Source: a bacterium (GTDB taxonomy: Bacteria > SM23-31 > JAUVVT01). Taken from it: 5,126 nucleotides of DNA. Position 1 is the first letter of the stretch. Each line of letters starts with the position of its first letter. A program made the position numbers and the translations under genes. Positions 1-4,179 of this stretch are shown piece after piece. The DNA lies in assembly GCA_030604505.1 (NCBI GenBank), contig JAUVVT010000190.1:1-5126 (forward strand), read 5' to 3'. Under the pieces are notes generated by a model that saw nothing but the letters and a program-made list of their open reading frames with translations, was not told where the DNA came from and did not search any database.

Positions 1-58
1 GGATAAAGCAGATTTTCACGATGAGATTGTCACCGCATTTAAGACAATTTCACATTGA
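1..58 (+). CDS. Possible 3' end of an upstream gene (partial)
   Basis: Reading from base 2 gives 18 residues, DKADFHDEIVTAFKTISH, before a TGA at 56-58. The mix of acidic and hydrophobic residues looks like an ordinary protein C-terminus. The fragment is too short to identify a family. A second frame, from base 3, is also open to a TAA at 75-77, so the frame choice is uncertain; I prefer frame 2 because its composition is more protein-like. If real, this gene is co-directional with the cysteine cluster but separated from it by about 290 bases and a strong promoter, so it probably belongs to another transcription unit. Confidence 0.35.
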   Translation, partial: DKADFHDEIVTAFKTISH

Positions 59-94
59 AAATCTTGCTTTTATCTAAGTCTTTACTAGAAAAAA

Positions 95-173
95 TAAATC
101 TGCAAAAATTAAGTTAATTAAATCACATATATCCACAAAAAGTAAATCCGTAAAAATCTGTGTCATCTGTGTC
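95..173. repeat. Degenerate intergenic repeat with ATCTGTGTC units
   Basis: Two 15-base copies, TAAATCTGCAAAAAT (95-109) and TAAATCCGTAAAAAT (143-157), match at 13 of 15 positions. The second runs into a perfect tandem 9-mer, ATCTGTGTC at 156-164 and 165-173. On the opposite strand this reads ACACAGATGACACAGAT followed by a TTTTTACGGATTTA-like stretch. From memory, similar ACACAGAT/ACGGATT strings recur as dispersed intergenic repeats in many environmental bacterial genomes, but I cannot check that here. An open frame on the minus strand across this stretch (74-268) is explained by the repeat and is not called as a gene. Confidence 0.6.
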
Positions 174-230
174 CTCAGAGTTTTATTTTTAATAAGTGAC
201 AAGAAAAAAATATGGTTTTTAGAAAAAAAC

Positions 231-259
231 TTGACAAAATATATTATTTTATGTATATT
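231..259 (+). promoter_or_regulatory. Sigma-70-type promoter of the regulator-cysK-cysE-cgs cluster
   Basis: A perfect -35 hexamer TTGACA (231-236) is followed, after exactly 17 bases, by TATATT (254-259), which matches the -10 consensus at five of six positions. Two identical AGAAAAAAA tracts (202-210 and 221-229) lie just upstream and could act as an UP-like element. Transcription should start near 266, leaving a leader of about 80 bases before the regulator. This is the best promoter in the window and probably drives the whole cluster. Confidence 0.8.
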
Positions 260-288
260 CCCTACCAATTTAATAGGAATAATAGGAA
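256..288. promoter_or_regulatory. Putative operator overlapping the -10 and start site
   Basis: The 9-mer TAATAGGAA occurs twice in perfect tandem (271-279, 280-288). The first copy also closes a spaced inverted repeat, TATTCC (256-261) with GGAATA (276-281), whose central AATT (267-270) is symmetric too. The inverted repeat starts inside the -10 hexamer and spans the predicted start site, where a bound repressor would block transcription. Rrf2 proteins such as IscR and CymR bind imperfect AT-rich dyads, and this site sits directly ahead of an Rrf2 gene, so autoregulation is the natural reading. The binding protein is inferred; only the symmetry and position are seen. Confidence 0.5.
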
Positions 289-297
289 AATAATAAT

Positions 298-315
298 ACT
301 ATTGATTCAAATAGT
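298..315 (+). promoter_or_regulatory. Small leader hairpin
   Basis: ACTATT (298-303) and AATAGT (310-315) form a perfect 6-bp stem around a 6-base loop in the predicted leader of the regulator mRNA. No T-run follows, so it is not a terminator. It may be an mRNA end-stabilising element, a further protein site, or chance in AT-rich DNA. Confidence 0.25.
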
Positions 316-347
316 TGTTGTGTTGATATTTTTGAGGGGTGTAAGCT

Positions 348-791
348 ATGATGCGTCTATCTACTAAGGGGCGATATGGAACGAGATTAATGTTAGACCT
401 GGCAATCCATTATGATAATGGATTAGTTTTGCTTAAAGATATTGCAAAAAGACAAGAGCTGTCGGAAGGATATTTGGAGCATCTTGTTCCTCTTTTAAAA
501 TCCGCAGGTCTTATAATTTCAAGCAGGGGTGCACGCGGGGGTTATAAATTAGCTAAAACACCTTCTGAAATAACCATAAAAGAAATAGTTACGGCTCTTG
601 AGGGAACGTTGTCACCTTCAGAATGTATTAATACACCTTCTATTTGTCAAAGGGCTGATTTTTGTATTACACGTGATGTCTGGAAGGAACTGGAGGAAAA
701 AATATTGCAGACTCTGGAATCGATGACTTTAAAAGATATAGTTGACAAGTATGAAGATAAGATTAAAAACTCTGTTACTTACAATATTTGA
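348..791 (+). CDS. Rrf2-family transcriptional regulator (CymR/IscR-like)
   Basis: This 147-residue protein has the usual Rrf2 length. Residues 3-70 form the winged helix-turn-helix: the family opening RLSTKGRYG, a recognition helix near SEGYLEHL (39-46) and the wing RGARGGY (60-66). Three cysteines, C93, C100 and C106 (C-x6-C-x5-C), sit where IscR-type proteins bind an Fe-S cluster. The IscR histidine three residues after the last cysteine is R109 here, so a fourth ligand must come from elsewhere. The overall sequence resembles Bacillus CymR, the cysteine-metabolism repressor, and like CymR it ends in isoleucine (TYNI). In CymR the C-terminus docks into CysK. ATG 348 is chosen over ATG 351 because GAGGGG (334-339) lies 8 bases ahead, although family members usually begin at the second Met. 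It likely represses its own promoter and the sulfur genes behind it. The family is certain; the ligand and regulon are inferred. Confidence 0.93.
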   Translation: MMRLSTKGRYGTRLMLDLAIHYDNGLVLLKDIAKRQELSEGYLEHLVPLLKSAGLIISSRGARGGYKLAKTPSEITIKEIVTALEGTLSPSECINTPSICQRADFCITRDVWKELEEKILQTLESMTLKDIVDKYEDKIKNSVTYNI

Positions 792-861
792 TTGTTTATA
801 TATAAAAATAAAAAGATGAAAATTATCTTCGTTAGCAGATAAAAATTGAAAAGGAGAAAAA

Positions 862-1794
862 ATGGCAAAGATAGCGAGTGATGTTACCAAATTAATCGGG
901 AATACCCCATTGGTAAAACTAAACAGAATTAGTGCAGGACTGGAGGCAACAATAGCAGCAAAACTCGAATCCTTTAATCCTTTATCTAATGTAAAGGATA
1001 GGATTGGAGTTTCTATGATTGATGGGGCTGAGAAAGATGGACAAATTAAACAAGATACAGTGATTATTGAGCCTACCAGTGGAAACACCGGAATAGCATT
1101 GGCTTTTGTTTGCGCAGCAAAAGGATATCGTTTAATTTTGACTATGCCTGATACAATGTCAATTGAGCGAAGACAATTATTAGCTGTATTCGGAGCCGAA
1201 CTTGTCTTAACTCCTGGCTCTGAAGGAATGCCGGGTGCAATCAAAAAAGCAGAAGAGCTTGTTAAGAATATTCTAAATTCATTTATGCCTCAGCAATTCA
1301 ACAATCCAGCTAATCCAAAGATACATAGAGAAACTACTGCGGAAGAGATATGGAACGATACAGATGGTGAGGTGGATATATTAGTAAGTGGTGTTGGTAC
1401 CGGTGGTACGATAACAGGTGTTTCCGAAATAATAAAGAAAAGAAAACCACAATTCAAAGCAATTGCTGTTGAGCCTGTAGATTCACCTGTTCTTTCAGGA
1501 GGTAATCCGGGACCACATAAAATTCAAGGAATAGGCGCCGGATTTGTTCCGGAGGTTTTAAACTTGGATTTAGTTGACGAAATAATAAAAGTTTCAAATG
1601 AAGATGCAGGAAATTTTGCAAGAAGATTGGCAAAAGAGGAAGGAATACTTGCAGGAATTTCCTCTGGTGCGGCTGTTTGTGCGGCAATTGAGGTTGCAAA
1701 AAGAGAAGAAAACAGAGGTAAACTGATCGTTGTTGTTTTACCGGATACCGGTGAACGTTATTTAAGCACATGGCTTTTTCAGGAAAACACATAA
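862..1794 (+). CDS. cysK: Cysteine synthase (O-acetylserine sulfhydrylase A)
   Basis: This cytosolic PLP enzyme makes L-cysteine and acetate from O-acetyl-L-serine and sulfide, the last step of cysteine synthesis. At 310 residues it has full family length. The opening LIGNTPLVKLNR (11-22) is typical. K45 in NPLSNVKDR is the PLP-binding lysine. TSGNTG (72-77) is the substrate carboxylate loop, GTGGT (179-183) the PLP phosphate loop, QGIGAGFVP (222-230) the conserved active-site loop, and SSGA (267-270) carries the serine near the pyridine nitrogen. MPDTMSIERR (95-104) and TPGSEGMPGAI (117-127) are characteristic of this enzyme rather than cystathionine beta-synthase, and no CBS domains follow. 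PDTGERYLST (294-303) is the usual C-terminal block. AAGGAG (851-856) lies 5 bases before the ATG. The gene begins 70 bases after the regulator and 84 before cysE, which supplies its substrate. It may also act as a partner of the adjacent regulator. Confidence 0.96.
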   Translation: MAKIASDVTKLIGNTPLVKLNRISAGLEATIAAKLESFNPLSNVKDRIGVSMIDGAEKDGQIKQDTVIIEPTSGNTGIALAFVCAAKGYRLILTMPDTMSIERRQLLAVFGAELVLTPGSEGMPGAIKKAEELVKNILNSFMPQQFNNPANPKIHRETTAEEIWNDTDGEVDILVSGVGTGGTITGVSEIIKKRKPQFKAIAVEPVDSPVLSGGNPGPHKIQGIGAGFVPEVLNLDLVDEIIKVSNEDAGNFARRLAKEEGILAGISSGAAVCAAIEVAKREENRGKLIVVVLPDTGERYLSTWLFQENT

Positions 1795-1878
1795 ACTGTT
1801 TGGTAATTGCTTATAATTTTGTTAAATTTTTTACATTATTGAAGTAAAGATTTATGAATTATAACGGGAGATAAAAAG

Positions 1879-2574
1879 ATGTTTAAAAGATTAAAGGAGG
1901 ATATTCAGACTGTATTTAAAAAGGATCCAGCGGCAAGAAGTATTATAGAGGATTTACTATGTTATCCGGGTCTCCATGCTATCTGGTTTCATAGAATTGC
2001 ACATTATTTTTGGAGTCATAAGCTGTTCTTATTAGGTAGATTTATCTCTCATATCGGACGCTGGCTGACGGGGATTGAGACTCATCCGGGCGCAAATATA
2101 GGGAGAAGATTCTTTATTGACCACGGGATGGGGGTTGTAATTGGTGAGACTACTGATATAGGTGATGATGTTATGCTCTATCAAGGTGTCGTCTTGGGTG
2201 GTGTAAGCTTGGAAAAGAAAAAAAGACATCCTACCTTGGAAAATAATGTTGTAGTGGGCTGTGGAGCTGCATTATTGGGAGCGATAACCATTGGCGAAGG
2301 AGCAAAAGTCGGGGCTGGTAGCGTGGTTCTGCGAGATGTACCATCCGGGGCAACTGTAGTTGGGATTCCCGGAAAGATTGCCGCAGGGCTGGGTGCTAAG
2401 ATGATGGAAGATTTAGAGCATGGGAAACTTCGTGCTCCGGAAGTCTCTGCTATTCAGTTTCTGATGACGGAAAAAGAAAAACTTGAGAAAAGAATTGGGA
2501 AATTAGAATCCCAATTAAGAGAATCTTCTGAAATAGATAAAGATGTTTTGGATAAAGAAAAAAATAATAAATGA
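1879..2574 (+). CDS. cysE: Serine O-acetyltransferase (EpsC/short CysE type)
   Basis: It transfers acetyl from acetyl-CoA to L-serine, giving O-acetylserine for CysK; this is the committed and usually cysteine-inhibited step. At 231 residues it is the short bacterial form. Residues 1-65 are the helical N-terminal region. The left-handed beta-helix of hexapeptide repeats runs from about 66 to 168. IDHG (80-83) holds the catalytic Asp-His pair, D81/H82 (equivalent to E. coli D157/H158), and H117 in KRHP matches the second active-site histidine. E67 replaces E. coli D143, which is normal in the Bacillus-like branch. GAGSVVLRDVP (145-155) and GIPGK (162-166) close the fold. After the barrel comes a charged tail with L195, L202, I206, L209 and L213 in heptad register, probably a coiled coil, ending KNNK. 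The C-terminal isoleucine used by many CysE proteins to bind CysK is absent. GGGAG (1866-1870) lies 8 bases before the ATG. Confidence 0.95.
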   Translation: MFKRLKEDIQTVFKKDPAARSIIEDLLCYPGLHAIWFHRIAHYFWSHKLFLLGRFISHIGRWLTGIETHPGANIGRRFFIDHGMGVVIGETTDIGDDVMLYQGVVLGGVSLEKKKRHPTLENNVVVGCGAALLGAITIGEGAKVGAGSVVLRDVPSGATVVGIPGKIAAGLGAKMMEDLEHGKLRAPEVSAIQFLMTEKEKLEKRIGKLESQLRESSEIDKDVLDKEKNNK

Positions 2575-2655
2575 AATTTGTATTTTTGTTTATATCTGAT
2601 TTATAAAACAAAGTAGAATTTCGGAATTTGAAAAAATAATTTAGGCGATTGAATT

Positions 2656-3837
2656 ATGAAAAATAAATGGCAAAATGCAACTCGATGTATTCACTATGGT
2701 GAAAACAGAAAGGAACCGTATTATTCTATTACTACACCGATTGTAAATTCTGCCCCTTTTGTATTTAGTTCAAGCAAAGACTTATTGGATTATGTCACCG
2801 GCAAATCTTCAAGAACTCAACCGGAATACGGACGAATGGGTAATCCTACTATTAAATCTGTTCAAGAAAAACTTGCTAAATTGGAGGAGGGAGAAAAAGG
2901 ACTTTTGTTTGCAAGTGGTATGTGTGCAATTACAACTGCATTATTAGTTTTGCTGAAAAAAAATGATCATATTATTATTACTAATGATTCGTACCGAAGG
3001 ACGAGGGATTTTGTTGAGGATTTTCTCCCGAAGTTTGGAATTAAATCTACTGTGACAGAATTATCAACCTCGGCTGTGAGAAAAGCTATAAGAAAAACAA
3101 CAAAGATAATTTTTTCAGAATCCCCGACAAATCCTTATTTGCGCATTTTAAGTTTAAAAGAGATTGCTGATATTGGTAAGAAAAACAATATTATTACTAT
3201 TGTAGACAATACTTTTGCTACACCGATAAATCAAAAACCGCTGCAGTATGGTTTAGATATTGTTATTCATTCGGCTACAAAGTATCTGGGCGGACATAAT
3301 GACCTTATAGCTGGAGTTTTAATTGGTCCAAAAGAACTCGTTCAACCTATTGAAGAAATGTTAATGACAATCGGAGGCATTTGTGACCCTAATACATCAT
3401 ATCTATTAGAAAGGGGACTAAAAACACTGGATTTACGAGTTAGGAAACATAATGAAAGTGCACAAAAAATTGCACAATTTCTTGAAAATCACTCAAAGAT
3501 TTCAAAAGTTTTTTACCCCGGATTAAAAAGCCATCCCGACTATGAGATTGCAAAACAACAAATGAAAGGATTTGGCGGAGTCGTTTCTTTTCTTATAAAG
3601 TCTGACCTTAAAGGAGGTATGAAGTTTATTGACCGTTTATCAATTCCCCAAATTGCACCAAGCTTCGGCGGCGCCGAAACCCTTATTGAACAGCCGGTTC
3701 TGATGTCTTTTATGGATCTACCCAAAAAAGAAAGAGAAAAAAGAGGAATGTCTGATAATTTAATAAGATTATCTGTCGGCTTGGAGGATTGTGATGATAT
3801 CATTAAAGACCTTCAGAAAAGTTTGAATAAATTGTAA
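2656..3837 (+). CDS. metB: Plant-type cystathionine gamma-synthase (Cys/Met PLP family)
   Basis: A 393-residue fold-type I PLP enzyme of the Cys/Met metabolism family. K209 in HSATKYLGGHND (205-216) forms the PLP aldimine, D184 contacts the pyridine nitrogen, Y58 and R60 (YGR) reach the phosphate of the neighbouring subunit, Y113 is the stacking tyrosine and R371 the substrate carboxylate arginine. Most bacterial members have YGGTY at the tyrosine; this one has SYRRTRDFVEDFLPKFGI (112-129), closely like plant cystathionine gamma-synthase (CYRKTRIFIE..LPKMGI). ESPTNPYLR (155-163), NTFATPINQKPL (185-196), QMKGFGGVVSF (302-312) and IAPSFGGAETLIEQP (333-347) agree with the plant branch. It likely joins cysteine from CysK to an activated homoserine, giving cystathionine for methionine synthesis. 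Plant enzymes use O-phosphohomoserine; the donor here is unknown. A gamma-lyase or sulfhydrylase role is a weaker alternative. The Shine-Dalgarno is poor (AGG at 2643-2645). The plant transit and regulatory N-terminus is absent. It lies 81 bases after cysE. Confidence 0.88.
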   Translation: MKNKWQNATRCIHYGENRKEPYYSITTPIVNSAPFVFSSSKDLLDYVTGKSSRTQPEYGRMGNPTIKSVQEKLAKLEEGEKGLLFASGMCAITTALLVLLKKNDHIIITNDSYRRTRDFVEDFLPKFGIKSTVTELSTSAVRKAIRKTTKIIFSESPTNPYLRILSLKEIADIGKKNNIITIVDNTFATPINQKPLQYGLDIVIHSATKYLGGHNDLIAGVLIGPKELVQPIEEMLMTIGGICDPNTSYLLERGLKTLDLRVRKHNESAQKIAQFLENHSKISKVFYPGLKSHPDYEIAKQQMKGFGGVVSFLIKSDLKGGMKFIDRLSIPQIAPSFGGAETLIEQPVLMSFMDLPKKEREKRGMSDNLIRLSVGLEDCDDIIKDLQKSLNKL

Positions 3838-3905
3838 AAGATATTTTTTAATTAAGATTAAGTATTTTTGGAATATACATTAAAATATTTCTTAAAATTT
3901 CATAC

Positions 3906-3921
3906 AATTATTATAATAATT
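3906..3921. repeat. Perfect 16-base AT palindrome
   Basis: AATTATTATAATAATT reads the same on both strands and lies 68 bases after the cystathionine gamma-synthase stop codon. It consists only of A and T, so chance is a real possibility; a protein-binding site ahead of the sulfatase is the alternative. Confidence 0.4.
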
Positions 3922-3972
3922 CTATTTCTTCAGTAAATTCTTACATTTTTTGACTTCACCTTTTTAAAAAGT

Positions 3973-4001
3973 TTGGTTCTATGTCTTTTTTTTAATATAT
4001 T
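3973..4001 (+). promoter_or_regulatory. Candidate promoter for the sulfatase gene
   Basis: TTGGTT (3973-3978) is followed, after 17 bases, by TATATT (3996-4001), the same -10 hexamer and spacing as the strong promoter at 231-259. The -35 matches consensus at only three of six positions. Use of this promoter would give a leader of roughly 170 bases before the sulfatase ATG, containing the inverted repeat at 4093-4171. The AT-rich context makes a chance match possible. Confidence 0.35.
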
Positions 4002-4092
4002 AAATCTACTGAAGTTTCCTATATAAATTAAAAACATCTAACCTGAATAATTCATAAAAATTTTTATTTTAACAGCCAAATTATTAATCCTG

Positions 4093-4171
4093 TTCCTGAA
4101 ACTTTCCCAAAATGTCCATATTATAAAGAGATATGATTATAGAAATGTTTTTTTTAAATAAATTTCAGGAG
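4093..4171 (+). promoter_or_regulatory. Leader inverted repeat able to mask the sulfatase ribosome binding site
   Basis: TCCTGAAA (4094-4101) is the exact reverse complement of TTTCAGGA (4163-4170), and a ninth U-G pair (4093 with 4171) extends it. The downstream arm covers most of the Shine-Dalgarno AGGAGG (4167-4172). A second TCCTG copy (4088-4092) could pair with the same site. Folding would hide the ribosome binding site, but the 61-base loop and modest stem make the structure uncertain. Confidence 0.35.
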
Positions 4172-4179
4172 GAAGGAAG

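Larger units (their letters stand above)
3838..4179. other. 342-base AT-rich intergenic region without a gene
   Basis: All frames are interrupted by stops and no tRNA, riboswitch or other RNA gene is recognisable. The stretch holds an AT palindrome (3906-3921), a 12-base palindrome CTTTTTAAAAAG (3960-3971), a candidate promoter (3973-4001), two 8-T runs (3986-3993 and 4148-4155) and an inverted repeat that ends on the sulfatase ribosome binding site. No GC-stemmed terminator is visible after the cystathionine gamma-synthase. The length, compared with gaps of 70-84 bases inside the cluster, suggests the sulfatase is a separate transcription unit. Confidence 0.7.

Noticed and set aside
74..268. 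Open frame of 64 codons on the minus strand
   Set aside because: It crosses the ATCTGTGTC repeat, the promoter and the operator, has low-complexity Phe/Leu/Ile content and matches no family I recognise.
260..347. SAM riboswitch or T-box in the cluster leader
   Set aside because: The leader is about 80 bases, without the conserved core or T-box sequence and with only one short hairpin.
742..769. TTGACA (742-747) with TAAAAA 16 bases downstream, as an internal cysK promoter
   Set aside because: It lies within the regulator's coding sequence, and the -10 is weak (four of six).
813..829. AAGAT/ATCTT hairpin between the regulator and cysK
   Set aside because: Short A-T stem without a T-run; not a terminator, and it is compatible with read-through into cysK.
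729..1244. Minus-strand open frame of 171 codons
   Set aside because: It lies opposite cysK, whose + strand frame has all catalytic motifs, and shows no domain of its own.
1454..1792. Minus-strand open frame of 112 codons
   Set aside because: Antisense to the cysK C-terminal half; its Leu/Pro/Gln-rich composition reflects the reverse complement of coding DNA.
1812..1817. Perfect TATAAT before cysE
   Set aside because: No acceptable -35 at 16-18 bases upstream and no correctly placed TG extension; expected by chance in this AT-rich gap.
2578..2612. TTTGTTT/AAACAAA imperfect hairpin and a TTGTAT-18-TATAAA promoter-like pair before the cystathionine gamma-synthase
   Set aside because: The hairpin is almost all A-T with a bulge and no following T-run, and the -35 is poor. 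A minor internal promoter cannot be excluded.
3966..3993. AAAAAG/CTTTTT stem running into an 8-T run, as a terminator
   Set aside because: The stem has one G-C pair and a 13-base loop, and its right arm uses up most of the T-run; too weak to call.
3928..4014. 8-base inverted repeat CTTCAGTA/TACTGAAG separated by 71 bases
   Set aside because: About one such match is expected by chance in a region of this size; no further symmetry extends it.
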